Shown here piece by piece: positions 1 to 10,014 of a stretch of DNA of 64,000 nucleotides. Where the stretch lies: contig CAZNJB010000001.1 of assembly GCA_964573255.1 (NCBI GenBank), forward strand, positions 62,001 to 126,000, in the 5' to 3' direction. The stretch is from CAYNUJ01 sp964573255. GTDB taxonomy: Bacteria; Bacteroidota; Ignavibacteria; Ignavibacteriales; Melioribacteraceae. The first letter of the stretch is position 1; every line of letters starts with the position of its first letter. The notes beneath the pieces are model-generated. The model was not told the DNA's origin. It did not search any database and saw only the letters and a list, made by a program, of their open reading frames with translations. A program made the translations under genes and the position numbers.

Positions 1-2271
1 TTTTGCTTTGTAGTCTATTGTTTTTGAAAACGAAGAACCGAAATGTGCCACCCAAATTTCTGCGGGATTATGCGGATTTATATCTATTGAATGATACCTT
101 CTCTGCATGCGTTCCATAGATTTTTCGCCTACCATTTCCCACGTTGCGCCTTTATCAAACGATCTATAGACACCATAGTTTTCTACAATAATATATACTA
201 TTTCAGGAGCTACCGGATTAATACAAACACCGCTTACTTCACCTATTCCATGTATATCATCAACCGGACTCTGGAATACCAATTCCCAATTTATCCCTCC
301 GTCGGTTGTTTTATAAAGTCCTCCTTTTGCCCAGTCTTCATTGTCTTTACCAGGCTCTAAAAGAAAGTTCTCATTCCAAGCAGCAGCATATACAGTATTG
401 GGATCACTCGGATCAACGGCTAAATCTTGAACGTTTGGTATTTCTCTTGTTTGATTACATTTCTGCCAACTATTGCCGGAATCGGTAGTTTTAAATATTC
501 CGCCAAACATTCCCGGCTGTAAATAAGGATAAGCATCAGCTCCTTTTGTAATTGGACGAATCCCTTTTGATCCGCCAACACCCAAATAGAGAGTTTTAGG
601 ATCGGAAGGTGCCATTTCCAACCACATTAATCGAGTATTTCCGTTAAACATTTCTTTTGGCGTAATATTCTTAAACGTATTTCCATCATCAATGCTTTTA
701 TACACTCCGTTACCAAAACTCGCAACATAAACCGTTCTATTGAATTTTGGTGATGAAGGATCTATCACTATTGAACGAATAATTCCATCATCCAAGCCGT
801 TCTTTTCATAAATAGGTCTCCAATTCCATCCACCATCAACCGACTTAATCACTATCCCTCCGGCAGATGCTCTGTTGGAAGTACTTTTCATACTGATAGA
901 TGCATATATTGTAGTTGAAAGCTGTGGGTCAACAGTCATTGATTGACACGAACCGGATGTATTCACTAATCTATCTCTCCAGTAAGCAGCTTGATTAACC
1001 TCTCCTCGATGAAAAGGAATTACATTAATTATACTTTCACCGTTATCTTCTGAAAGCATCAATCCGGTATCTGAAAATCCCAACCAAACAATTCCCGGAC
1101 GATTCGGATCAAAAACCACTCTATATTCAGTAAGTAACGTTAATCCGGTAGTTGTCCACCTGTCTCTTCTTACCTCTCTCATACCAAAATGATGCCACGT
1201 CTTTCCACCATCAGTGGTTTTTTTGTTGTAATCCAAATAAACTAAATTTGGATCTTGAGGATCGATTAACATAATCATTCCGGAAACAGATTCATGTTGG
1301 CGATAATTCATCGGCCAATTCAACTCTTCATTATATTTCCAGTGAGTTAATAATTTAAATGACCTTCCACCATCCTGGCTGCCATAGACTCCTTCGTCAT
1401 TAACTGCTGCTACATAAACAATGTTCGAATTAGCTTTGTTTGCAACAACCCTCAATGGATTTTTGTTATCAAGACCGTTTTCTAATTTAGTCCAGCTTTT
1501 TCCAAAATCTTCACTTTTATATAAACCTTCCAGCGGGAAAGCCGCATATATAACTCCATCGGAACATACCGCAACCTGATTACATTCCGATTCAGGCAAA
1601 CCTGATTTTATAAGCTTCCATTTACTATCAAATCCGTCTTTAACAAAAAGTCCCAAATTAGTCGGATAGTAAATTTTTCTTTTCGAAGCCTGCTCACTAC
1701 TAAATTCCATCTCCAATGCATTTAGATGACGTTTTTGATGAATTTTGGAAATTGGTAATCCATCACTATAGTCATTCCAGCTATAACCACCATCTGTAGA
1801 AATTACAACCCCCATATTTGCTGTGGTCCAATATAATATTCTTCCATCGGCAGGATCAACCAAACCGCTTTGCCCTCTGCTCTTTCCAAATATTTCAGAA
1901 GCGTACAGCTGCCTCCATGTATCCCCCTTATCCGTACTCTTCCAGATCCCCGATTTTTCTTTAACTTTACTAATTTGGTTCATATAGATTATATTTGGAT
2001 CATTAGGATCGCCTGCAATAAAATAACCAGTACCTGTAACAGGATTACCTATCGGTTCCCAAGATTCACCCTTATCCGTACTTCTTAATAACGTTAATGT
2101 CATATCCGACGAAACATACAAATCGCCTCCGGCAGGATGAACAGAAAAAAACATATACCAACCATTCCCTCCCGGACCAACTGGTTTCCAAATCGATTCC
2201 TGAGCGTCTATGGAATTATAAGTAATGAAAAAGATTCCACAAATTCCTAATAACTTAATCAATAATTTCAT
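1..2271 (-). CDS. Secreted BNR/sortilin-type beta-propeller protein (partial, 3' end outside window)
   Basis: The minus strand is open from an ATG at 2271 to base 1, 757 codons without a stop, so the C-terminus lies outside the window. The protein begins with a signal peptide (hydrophobic residues about 3-22, ending near DAQ). It then carries many repeats of the type kSTDkGeSWe or SxDGGxTW, alternating with DPxDPNxxYxa segments. This is the pattern of BNR/Asp-box and sortilin/Vps10-like propellers, as found in GH74 xyloglucanases, sialidase-like folds and photosystem-assembly Ycf48-like proteins. Such proteins are secreted or cell-surface, and a T9SS sorting domain is expected beyond the window edge (inference). 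It follows the alginate-lyase-like gene on the same strand, so a role in polysaccharide binding or cleavage is plausible. The exact activity cannot be told because catalytic Asp residues cannot be assigned from the repeats alone. Confidence 0.85.
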   Translation of the reverse strand, partial: MKLLIKLLGICGIFFITYNSIDAQESIWKPVGPGGNGWYMFFSVHPAGGDLYVSSDMTLTLLRSTDKGESWEPIGNPVTGTGYFIAGDPNDPNIIYMNQISKVKEKSGIWKSTDKGDTWRQLYASEIFGKSRGQSGLVDPADGRILYWTTANMGVVISTDGGYSWNDYSDGLPISKIHQKRHLNALEMEFSSEQASKRKIYYPTNLGLFVKDGFDSKWKLIKSGLPESECNQVAVCSDGVIYAAFPLEGLYKSEDFGKSWTKLENGLDNKNPLRVVANKANSNIVYVAAVNDEGVYGSQDGGRSFKLLTHWKYNEELNWPMNYRQHESVSGMIMLIDPQDPNLVYLDYNKKTTDGGKTWHHFGMREVRRDRWTTTGLTLLTEYRVVFDPNRPGIVWLGFSDTGLMLSEDNGESIINVIPFHRGEVNQAAYWRDRLVNTSGSCQSMTVDPQLSTTIYASISMKSTSNRASAGGIVIKSVDGGWNWRPIYEKNGLDDGIIRSIVIDPSSPKFNRTVYVASFGNGVYKSIDDGNTFKNITPKEMFNGNTRLMWLEMAPSDPKTLYLGVGGSKGIRPITKGADAYPYLQPGMFGGIFKTTDSGNSWQKCNQTREIPNVQDLAVDPSDPNTVYAAAWNENFLLEPGKDNEDWAKGGLYKTTDGGINWELVFQSPVDDIHGIGEVSGVCINPVAPEIVYIIVENYGVYRSFDKGATWEMVGEKSMERMQRRYHSIDINPHNPAEIWVAHFGSSFSKTIDYKAK

Positions 2272-2422
2272 ACACTTCCCTTTTTTAATATTCATTTTTC
2301 AGATAGATAATAGATTTTTTGTAAACTGAATTTCAGAAATATTTTCATCAATGTATCATTCATTTAAATATATGAATTCAATTTATGCTTTTTAGAATTT
2401 ACAAATAATTTGCATTAATAAT

Positions 2423-2456
2423 GCAGGCCAAAAAACAATTTCGCTTTATGGCCTGC
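2423..2456 (-). terminator. Candidate terminator hairpin after the alginate-lyase-like gene
   Basis: An 8-bp perfect inverted repeat (GCAGGCCA / TGGCCTGC) with an 18-nt loop lies 11 bases past the stop codon at 2467. On the minus strand the hairpin is followed by ATTATTAATG rather than a clean T run, so intrinsic termination would be weak. It may separate the lyase transcript from the propeller gene at 2271. Confidence 0.45.
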
Positions 2457-2466
2457 TATCTATCCA

Positions 2467-4719
2467 CTACCTAACCAACAACATCTTTTTTGTATCAACA
2501 AAATTTCCGGCGGTTATTTTATAAAAATAAATTCCACTTGATACTTCTTTCCCCGAATTATCTAATCCATCCCACATTACTTTATACATCCCAGCTGATT
2601 TCCTTTCATTTATAAGCTCCCTTACTTCTTTACCAAGCATATCATATATTTTTAATGTTACGTAACTTGCTTTAGGCAATTCATATATTATAGATGTAGA
2701 AGGATTAAATGGATTTGGGAAATTTTGTAAAATACTATACTCGGAAAATAATTTAATGCTGTTTACATACGTCGTTATATTTTCACCATAAATATCAACT
2801 TCTGTAATGCTGTTCCAGTCGTTAGAAGTATTGCCATGACCAACTATTTTCACATATCGTCCTTCTGTATCCGGTATTTCAACAACCTCTTGCGCCGTAG
2901 TAGTGCCGCTGCTGTTTCCGCTAAAAACCTTTGTCCAATTTATTTCGTCTGAAGAAATCTCTATATCAAATCTGGCGCTGCGTTGGTCTCCTTTAAACCA
3001 AGCGATCGACAAATATTCCACAGTGTAATTTGCGCCTAAATCATACTGAATCCACTGTCCATCACCGCTGGCAGACCAGCGTGTATTTAAGTCGTTATCC
3101 AAAGTATTTTCGGGCACATTGCCGTCGTCGGTGCTTGCAATCACAGAAATAACGGGTAGGACCGTCGCCTGCGTGAACACGGCTGTCACATTTTTATCAC
3201 TATCCATTGTAATTGATACTGGATTTTCATTTCCGCTTAAATCTCCGCTCCAATATTGAAATATCCAACCTGAGGACGCATTAGCAGTTAATGTAACAAT
3301 CGTACCGGCGTCATAATTCCCTCCCGGAGGACTTAATGAAACATTTCCCGAACCGGAATCAACAACCGTTAAAGTATATTGAGTTGTTTGTGATTGAACA
3401 AAAACGGCTGTTATATTTTTATCACCGTCTATTGTAACCGATGCAGGGTTATCCGTTCCGGTTAAATCTCCTTCCCAATGATCAAACACCCACCCAAAAG
3501 ATGGATCCGCTGTTAAAGTTGCTATCTCTCCTTCGAAATATACTCCTTCATTTCTATCAAGAGTAACACTGCCATCTCCTACAACCGAAACAGTCACCGT
3601 TTTTACCTTATTTGCCAGAGTAACATACCCCCATCCGGCATTTTTACCGCTTTTCCAAACTCTATCCGGAGTTGCGGCAGTACTCACCCAATCCGTTCCG
3701 TAAGCTTCGTCCAGAAATGGGAGCATCCAGGAATCATCGCCATCAGCTTTCCAGGAGCTGCCATATTCAGCGGCCCAAATATCTTCTATAATATGTGCAC
3801 TACGATAAATTGCACTATCTGCGTACGCCCAAATTGACATACCAATTCTGTCTAAAATCCTGGCTGCCATTACTGTTCCTTGCTGAACTTCCCAATGATA
3901 ATCTGTACTTGGATAAGGAGGCGGATTACTAAATGAACCATTCCTACGCATATCATCAGGATAAACCCCATCGATATTCAGGCCGTTTTTAACCGCTCCT
4001 TTTGGATTGATTAAACGCAAATTATTTCCATCCACATGCCACGATACATCACTACCATAAGAAAAACCGGGATTTGGACCATCAACTCCGGCTTTCCAAT
4101 AATTCACTATTTCGTTTAGTCGTGTGTCATCTTGTAAATAAGCATATATTGCCGCAAGTGAACCAAATGCCATAGTTCCCCAATTATTGGGTCTATGTTT
4201 AAAAGTAAAGAGCAGTGTCCAATTATTCTCGGTATCCTCCCACACTTCCGCCACATTACGGCACCATTGTTCAAAATCCGTGGTTCGGTAACCGACCAAA
4301 TCCGCCGCCAAAACGTAAGCTCCGGTCTCTCTTCCCCAAGCCAAGGTTCTGTTGTAATCGTTTCTGCCGGTATTAGGAACGGCAGGCGGATAACCATCGC
4401 TTACTAATTTTTCACATGCTGTTATTACTTTGTCTTTATATTCCTGCAACCCTGTACGAGCGTAAACAATCGCAGCCGCTAAAATTTGAACATTGTTATT
4501 ATAATTCTGGTCTGAAATATAGGCGTCATTTCCGTCCGCTTCATTCGCATTTTGTAACAGTACTTCCCAAGCCGGACCGATCATAGGTATATTCTGCAGT
4601 TCTTCTGCCGATGTCCAAATGCCTAAAGATTGGCTAAATACATTTTGAAATAATAAAAACGAGATTAAAGAAAATCTAATAAGCAACAAGCATTTATATT
4701 TCTTCTTGCGTCTGTTCAC
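2467..4719 (-). CDS. T9SS-secreted alginate-lyase-like protein with InlB-type repeats and F5/8 (CBM32-like) domain
   Basis: This is a 750-residue secreted multidomain protein. A signal peptide (about 1-30, FLLFQNVFSQ) precedes an alpha-helical domain at about 33-365 that resembles the alginate lyase (alpha/alpha toroid) superfamily. The HRPNNWG motif at 175-181 supplies the Asn/Trp-rich catalytic neighbourhood typical of those lyases, and a YHWE segment is at 274-277. Two tandem beta-repeats of the divergent InlB type (about 373-441 and 447-515, each with GWxFxxWxGDLxGxxNP) follow. Next come an F5/8 type C discoidin-like domain (about 525-645, LDNDLNTRWSA) and a T9SS type A sorting domain (about 660-750, NFPNPFNPSTS). 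Such proteins are exported by T9SS and anchored at or released from the surface. Cleavage of a uronate-containing glycan by beta-elimination is inferred from family and context; the true substrate is unknown. Confidence 0.8.
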   Translation of the reverse strand: MNRRKKKYKCLLLIRFSLISFLLFQNVFSQSLGIWTSAEELQNIPMIGPAWEVLLQNANEADGNDAYISDQNYNNNVQILAAAIVYARTGLQEYKDKVITACEKLVSDGYPPAVPNTGRNDYNRTLAWGRETGAYVLAADLVGYRTTDFEQWCRNVAEVWEDTENNWTLLFTFKHRPNNWGTMAFGSLAAIYAYLQDDTRLNEIVNYWKAGVDGPNPGFSYGSDVSWHVDGNNLRLINPKGAVKNGLNIDGVYPDDMRRNGSFSNPPPYPSTDYHWEVQQGTVMAARILDRIGMSIWAYADSAIYRSAHIIEDIWAAEYGSSWKADGDDSWMLPFLDEAYGTDWVSTAATPDRVWKSGKNAGWGYVTLANKVKTVTVSVVGDGSVTLDRNEGVYFEGEIATLTADPSFGWVFDHWEGDLTGTDNPASVTIDGDKNITAVFVQSQTTQYTLTVVDSGSGNVSLSPPGGNYDAGTIVTLTANASSGWIFQYWSGDLSGNENPVSITMDSDKNVTAVFTQATVLPVISVIASTDDGNVPENTLDNDLNTRWSASGDGQWIQYDLGANYTVEYLSIAWFKGDQRSARFDIEISSDEINWTKVFSGNSSGTTTAQEVVEIPDTEGRYVKIVGHGNTSNDWNSITEVDIYGENITTYVNSIKLFSEYSILQNFPNPFNPSTSIIYELPKASYVTLKIYDMLGKEVRELINERKSAGMYKVMWDGLDNSGKEVSSGIYFYKITAGNFVDTKKMLLVR

Positions 4720-4760
4720 TTCCCCTTATTTTATTTCATTGAATGAATACTAATAAAAAA

Positions 4761-7700
4761 TTATTGTTGTGTTCCGGCGTACTTAATTTGCGCCCAAACC
4801 AATGCGTCTCTTTCAATCATCGGATAAATGGATACCGCTTCTTTTAATTTACTTTCCGCCTCTTTTTGCCGACCTTTATAACTATTTGTCAAATATAAAT
4901 AATAGAGCCCTAATGCTTTTCTAAACTCAATGCTCTTCGTAAAATAGTTTTCAATTTTTCCGTTTAATAAAGCTTTCCCTTCGTCTTCTAAAGCTTTTAA
5001 TTTCTCTTCTGCTTTCTCCTTTTGATTTACTTCGATTAGACTTAGAGCATTGTAATATGTAACCAATGTAGGAATTTGAGTTTCCTCATTTAAACATACA
5101 GAGAGAAGACTATCGGCTTTTTCAGTATTCCCAATTTCCCTGTATAATTTTGACATAGGATAATAAAGGAATCCCCTGAAGTTCGGTTCCCTTGGTTTAA
5201 ATCTTAAATTGTCCGGATACTCACAAGCTTTTAAATAATATTCAATAGCTTCTTCAGGCGATTTAGCAGATTTTGCCATTCCAATATAAGCAGCCATATA
5301 AGAATTGTGAATTGTATAGCTTCCTTCCCTATTGTTGAAAATATGAGAACTGTAATATTTGATAGCATCTTCGTATTTTCCGTATAATACTTTCAGATCA
5401 AGCATATAGGTTAACATTGCATCCTTTTTTTCAACAACAGATGTATTCTCTTCCATAAAAGAAAGAATTTCGGCTGGATTTTCGCCCAAGTCTCTACGGA
5501 CTTTTACATATTCCCACATAATTTCCGGATCTTCCGGAGCAAGTTTATTTGCCTCTTCGTAATACTTTTCGGCTTCCTTTTTATTTTCCTCAACACCCAA
5601 GTAACCTAAACTTAAGAAACCCAAATTCCTTAGAGACTTATAATCTTTACTATTTAATGCAACTGCTCTGCGGAATTGCTTCATTGCCTCTTCTCCGTTT
5701 AATAAACCGGCATAAATTAATCCCAAATAATAATTAGCGTTATAATCATTCTCATCAAACATAAGTGCGGTTTTAAAAACTGCTACTTCGCTTCTACGAA
5801 ACGGAAATACATAATCTGTGCTTCTTGAACTTGCATATTGAAATTCACTAGCAGCTTCGCTTCTCATTCCTAATTTTGCGAACACATAACCTTTGTAATA
5901 TCTGAGAAGCGCATTTTCCTTTAATGGAGTTGTTTCCGCTAAGTCTAAAACAGAAAGTGCAGAATTGTACTGAGCCAGTTGAATATTTTTTGAAACTAAT
6001 TCAGCATAATATTGATAATCGTTAATCAATAACTTTTTAAGTTTTTCTATTTCACTTTCATATCCGGCATTCGCCGCTTTCAAAGTTTCAATTTTTTGGA
6101 ATTGGGCCCAATAGCTAAGTGGATCTAATTCAATGGCTTTATTAATTGCAACAAGTGATTCATCCACCCTGCCGATTAAACGTAATATCAAAGATTTTAA
6201 AGAGAACAATTCCGGGTTCAATGTATTTTGTTCGATTGCCTTATTGATATGAACTAAAGCTCTTTCATAATCTTTTCTTTTTATATCAATGGAGGCAATT
6301 CTTTGGTAAGCTCTTGGCAAATACTCTTGAAAATGAACCGAACGGTAATATGAGTTATAAGCTTCTTCCAAATTGCCAATTGCTTCATACGCAACACCAC
6401 GTAAATAGTATAATTCCCCGTTGTCTTTATCCCTTTGAAAAGCTAAGTTCAATCTGTGAAGAGCGGATTTATACATTGCTCTCGATATATCTATCAACGC
6501 CATTGATATATTTGCCCTAGTATCTAAAGAATCTCTTCTTAGTAGTTCATTGAAAAAATTAATTCCTCCAATTACATCCCTATTTTTATATAAGAAATCA
6601 CCGGCAACCCAAAGTTCATCATTCGAAGTTATTTTACTTGGATCATCATATACTTTAGCAGGAGAAGGCAGTTCTACTTCCTCCTCTTTTTTGGGTCGAT
6701 AATAAATCACTTCATTACCATTATTATCATAGAGTGTCAAAGAAAATTCTTCAGGATTATCAGAATAAGTTTCAAGGGGAATCGTTTCAGAAAAAGGTGT
6801 TGACGGATCAAGATTTTTTGTAACTGAAAAAATAATGTCATCTTTTTGTTTTAAAACAATTCTGGCTGATTTTAGAACCGATGTACTATACACACCTATT
6901 CTAGCAGAATTATTTTCAAAGGATAGATTAAGTGCTCCGTTGAGATTCGCTTTTTTGAATCCATCGATCCCTCTTACAGGGAAAAAGTACTGACTGTATG
7001 ATTTAACTTCTCCCGGTTGAAGCCAATGGAAATCGGGTTGATTATCCGAATACGCTCCGGCTTGCGGTTCGGCATAGGGTCCCTCGCCGTCGGAGAGTAT
7101 CCAATCCCACATTCTGCCAAATGGAGATGTACCCCAAGTCCAAAACTTTTTCCCGATCACAATATGTCCATCGGCATAAAATACTGTACCGGCATTCTTG
7201 CCATGATCGTACCCTCCGAAAAAGTCCGCTAATTCCGTTGCAAATCTGCTGCCGGCATTAGGAATGTTTTTCCACCAGGATACATCAACCCCATTATCAA
7301 TCGGCCAGTAAGAATATTCGAATTTATTGTGACCGGTCATTACGCGAGTCGGATAGATTAATTGGTAATCATCATTGGCATTAGTTGCGGCAATAGCCCA
7401 CATATAAAATGATTGAGGTGTTTCGGTTGGATTTAATAGCCGAACTTTTGCTTCAATTATACTTTTACCAGGATATACCGTTACCCCTACAATCCACCTA
7501 AGACCGTGTACCCATTCAGTCTCTCCAATCCAAACGGTTTTACTGGAATCTTCATTATCCTCTAAAGTGTAACTTACGGGACTGAATGTAGTTTGTCTAT
7601 GTCCCGATGGAAAGCACCATTCAATACCTCCCGAAGTCCAAGCTCCCGTTAAACTAATCAATGCCGGTTTTACAGTCGGCTGCCAATAAAAGAAATTATA

Positions 7701-8030
7701 ACCGTTTGTCTTATCTTTAGCACCGTATAATTTTCCTCCTATTTCCGGAGTAATTAAAACCTTGATAAATTCATTTTCCAAAAAACATGCTGTATAATTC
7801 TTATCAACTTTATTTTGGGTAATTTTATTTTTAAGCGGATAAGGATAAACTCTATCATCATCAGCATACATATCGATCTTCGCTTTGAAAAAAGGATATT
7901 TTGAATCCGGCCCTATTTCCCAAGTAGGAATATTAATTCTCTGCTCCCAAACTTTAACTTGAGCATCGGCAAACTTGTTACAAATACTAATGATAAATAT
8001 TATTAACAGAATTTTTTTAATATACATCAT
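4761..8030 (-). CDS. DUF5107 domain protein with C-terminal TPR repeats
   Basis: This is a 1089-residue protein with a signal peptide (about 1-23, ending ADA). The N-terminal half (about 30-400) matches the DUF5107 pattern: ENEFIKVLITPEIGGKLYG, then SGGIEWCFPSGHRQTTFSP and GKSIIEAKVRLLNPT. It looks like a beta-sandwich of the galactose-mutarotase-like type. The C-terminal part (about 470-1085) is a long array of tetratricopeptide-like helices (for example LYYLRGVAYEAIGNLEEAYNSYYRSV). DUF5107-TPR proteins are common next to carbohydrate-active genes in Bacteroidota, and their biochemical role is not settled to my knowledge. Forty-one bases separate it from the downstream lyase gene, so co-transcription is likely. 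I infer an accessory or glycoside-processing role in the same locus. Confidence 0.8.
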   Translation of the reverse strand: MMYIKKILLIIFIISICNKFADAQVKVWEQRINIPTWEIGPDSKYPFFKAKIDMYADDDRVYPYPLKNKITQNKVDKNYTACFLENEFIKVLITPEIGGKLYGAKDKTNGYNFFYWQPTVKPALISLTGAWTSGGIEWCFPSGHRQTTFSPVSYTLEDNEDSSKTVWIGETEWVHGLRWIVGVTVYPGKSIIEAKVRLLNPTETPQSFYMWAIAATNANDDYQLIYPTRVMTGHNKFEYSYWPIDNGVDVSWWKNIPNAGSRFATELADFFGGYDHGKNAGTVFYADGHIVIGKKFWTWGTSPFGRMWDWILSDGEGPYAEPQAGAYSDNQPDFHWLQPGEVKSYSQYFFPVRGIDGFKKANLNGALNLSFENNSARIGVYSTSVLKSARIVLKQKDDIIFSVTKNLDPSTPFSETIPLETYSDNPEEFSLTLYDNNGNEVIYYRPKKEEEVELPSPAKVYDDPSKITSNDELWVAGDFLYKNRDVIGGINFFNELLRRDSLDTRANISMALIDISRAMYKSALHRLNLAFQRDKDNGELYYLRGVAYEAIGNLEEAYNSYYRSVHFQEYLPRAYQRIASIDIKRKDYERALVHINKAIEQNTLNPELFSLKSLILRLIGRVDESLVAINKAIELDPLSYWAQFQKIETLKAANAGYESEIEKLKKLLINDYQYYAELVSKNIQLAQYNSALSVLDLAETTPLKENALLRYYKGYVFAKLGMRSEAASEFQYASSRSTDYVFPFRRSEVAVFKTALMFDENDYNANYYLGLIYAGLLNGEEAMKQFRRAVALNSKDYKSLRNLGFLSLGYLGVEENKKEAEKYYEEANKLAPEDPEIMWEYVKVRRDLGENPAEILSFMEENTSVVEKKDAMLTYMLDLKVLYGKYEDAIKYYSSHIFNNREGSYTIHNSYMAAYIGMAKSAKSPEEAIEYYLKACEYPDNLRFKPREPNFRGFLYYPMSKLYREIGNTEKADSLLSVCLNEETQIPTLVTYYNALSLIEVNQKEKAEEKLKALEDEGKALLNGKIENYFTKSIEFRKALGLYYLYLTNSYKGRQKEAESKLKEAVSIYPMIERDALVWAQIKYAGTQQ

Positions 8031-8098
8031 GCCTCACCATTTAATTTATGAAAGGTGGTTCCCAGAAATTTGGTTTTTATAAAATTCAATAATTAGTT

Positions 8099-8251
8099 GT
8101 TTATGAGCTTACTCTAAAAAGACATTTTCAGTCATTGCGAGGAACGAAGTGACGAAGCAATCTTTTGATTTTAAGCAAAGCCCAATAGATTGCTTCGCTC
8201 CGCTCGTAATGACATAACTCTATAGTAACTTTTTAGAGTGGACTCATTTAT
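8099..8251. repeat. MITE-like palindromic element with 4-bp flanking duplication
   Basis: Imperfect 19-bp terminal inverted repeats (8103-8121 against 8229-8247, 16 of 19 matching; left ATGAGCTTACTCTAAAAAG) enclose a second inverted pair (8131-8163 and 8187-8213). The inner pair is of the widely scattered type GTCATTGCGAGGAACGAAG... / ...GATTGCTTCGCTCCGCTCG. TTTA is found directly outside the 18-bp core on both sides (8099-8102 and 8248-8251), consistent with a target-site duplication. No open reading frame lies inside. It fills the gap between the symporter gene (stop at 8286) and the DUF5107 gene (start at 8030). The element could also form a long RNA hairpin in the transcript, though no T run follows it. 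Confidence 0.7.
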
Positions 8252-8285
8252 AAAAAATATAATTTTTATATTATTAGTGTTTCAA

Positions 8286-9905
8286 TCAGAAAAATGTAAT
8301 AAATAATATCGCAATTATTACAAGCAGACTTACCGATGCGAAAATATTTATACTATTATTTTTGGAATCAAACGTGGATTTATCGAGTGACGAACTATCT
8401 GATTGAGCATATTTAAAAGTTAAGCCTTTAACTTTTTCCATTGCCGGTTTTTCAGTAAGTAAACTAACAGCTACTAAAACAATTGAACTAATAATAAAAA
8501 GAAAAACCGCAAAATGTAAAAAGTTTATTTCGGCAAATAATTTCAGGGGCTCCCACGTAAACGGTGATTGTTTGTGTATTACTTCAACTACTAATCTAAA
8601 ACCACCTATAAATAACCCCGTTAAAAGGGAAGCAATAGCACCTTTTCCGTTTACCCTCGGCCATAAAACACCAAACAAAAAGACGGCAGTTATAGGCGGA
8701 CTGATATATGCTTGAACACTCTGCAAATATATATATAACCCGGATGAAATATATTTTATGAAGGGAACCCATAACAGTCCAAGCATTACCAGAAACACTG
8801 TTGTAATCCTACCGGCATTAACCAATTGCTTTTCACTTGCGTTGGGTCTGAATTTAGAATAAATATCCATTGTAAGAAGAGTTGAACTGCTGTTAAAACA
8901 AGAAGCCAAGGATGACATTAAAGCGGCAAGTAAACTGGCTATTGCAATTCCTTTTAATCCTACAGGAAGCAATCGAGTTACAAGTACAGGGTAAGCCTGA
9001 TCTCCCGAAATTTCAGGATATAATGCTTTTGCGATTATCCCTGGAAATAAAAGAATAAAAACAGGCAGTATCTTCAAAAATCCGCTGAAAATAGTTCCGC
9101 CTTGTGCGTGTTTTATATTTTTTGCACTCAAAACCCTCTGTACAATAAATTGGTCTGTACACCAATACCAAATACCTAATATTGGTATTCCGAATAGAAT
9201 ACCCGTCCAAGGGAAATCAGGATCTGACATTGGTCTGAACATATGAAAAAATTCAGACGGTACACTTTGAGTCAATTGAGAAATTCCTCCCACTTCATTC
9301 AAACCAAGAAGCGTTAGAACAACGGCACCACCAATTAGCACGAAAGTTTGGAGAAGCTCCGTATAAATAACCGCCGATAGACCTCCTAATATTGTATATA
9401 ATCCTGTGGCCAGAATAAGAATCACGGCTGACAATACCATATCCCAACCAAGTACATACTTTAAGACAAGACCGCCGGCAAAAAGGGTAACCGATATTTT
9501 TGTTAAAACATAACTAATGACAGAAACTATACTTAAATACCATCGAGTAGTGCTGCTATAACGCCTTTCTAAAAATTCCGGCATAGTAAACACTTTCGAC
9601 TTTAAATAAAAAGGGACAAATACCCAGCCAAGAATTAATACCATAACACTCGCACTCCATTCAAAGCTACCCGTAACTACACCGGAAGTAGCCCCTGCAC
9701 CTGCTAAGCCAATAATATGCTCGCTCGAAATATTTGACGCAAACAGCGATGCACCAATTGCAAACCATCCAACATTTCTACCCGCTAAAAAATAGTCGGT
9801 TGAATTCCGTTCTTTCCGGGAAAAATAAAAGCCCACTGCAACCACCAGCAAAAGATAAATACCAATCGTTGCTATATCTACAAATCCTAAAGTTGTTGTT
9901 TCCAA
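8286..9905 (-). CDS. Sodium:solute symporter (SSS family, SGLT-like)
   Basis: This is a 539-residue integral membrane protein with about 14 hydrophobic segments. It carries the SSS signature near the N-terminus: DYFLAGRNVGWFAIGASLFASNISSEHIIGLAG (about residues 37-70). Later segments such as GGLSAVIYTELLQTFVLI and ALMSSLASCFNSSSTLLTMDIY are also typical. It couples sodium entry to uptake of a sugar or sugar acid across the inner membrane. It lies 109 bases downstream of the SMP-30 lactonase gene on the same strand, so the cargo is probably the substrate of the dehydrogenase-lactonase-dehydratase-aldolase set (inference). A C-terminal soluble linker (about 485-515) precedes a final helix. Substrate cannot be read from sequence. 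Confidence 0.9.
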   Translation of the reverse strand: METTTLGFVDIATIGIYLLLVVAVGFYFSRKERNSTDYFLAGRNVGWFAIGASLFASNISSEHIIGLAGAGATSGVVTGSFEWSASVMVLILGWVFVPFYLKSKVFTMPEFLERRYSSTTRWYLSIVSVISYVLTKISVTLFAGGLVLKYVLGWDMVLSAVILILATGLYTILGGLSAVIYTELLQTFVLIGGAVVLTLLGLNEVGGISQLTQSVPSEFFHMFRPMSDPDFPWTGILFGIPILGIWYWCTDQFIVQRVLSAKNIKHAQGGTIFSGFLKILPVFILLFPGIIAKALYPEISGDQAYPVLVTRLLPVGLKGIAIASLLAALMSSLASCFNSSSTLLTMDIYSKFRPNASEKQLVNAGRITTVFLVMLGLLWVPFIKYISSGLYIYLQSVQAYISPPITAVFLFGVLWPRVNGKGAIASLLTGLFIGGFRLVVEVIHKQSPFTWEPLKLFAEINFLHFAVFLFIISSIVLVAVSLLTEKPAMEKVKGLTFKYAQSDSSSLDKSTFDSKNNSINIFASVSLLVIIAILFITFF

Positions 9906-10014
9906 ATTATTTTACTTCCTTCATTAATTCTTTAAATATTTTTCAAATATTTAAAGATTAATGTGTGTATTTCTTAGAAATTTTAAAACATTTTGATGTA
10001 GATAATTTTTAACT

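Noticed and set aside
8131..8213. Inverted repeat read as a rho-independent terminator
   Set aside because: No T run follows on either strand and the repeat is part of a larger element with terminal repeats and flanking TTTA.
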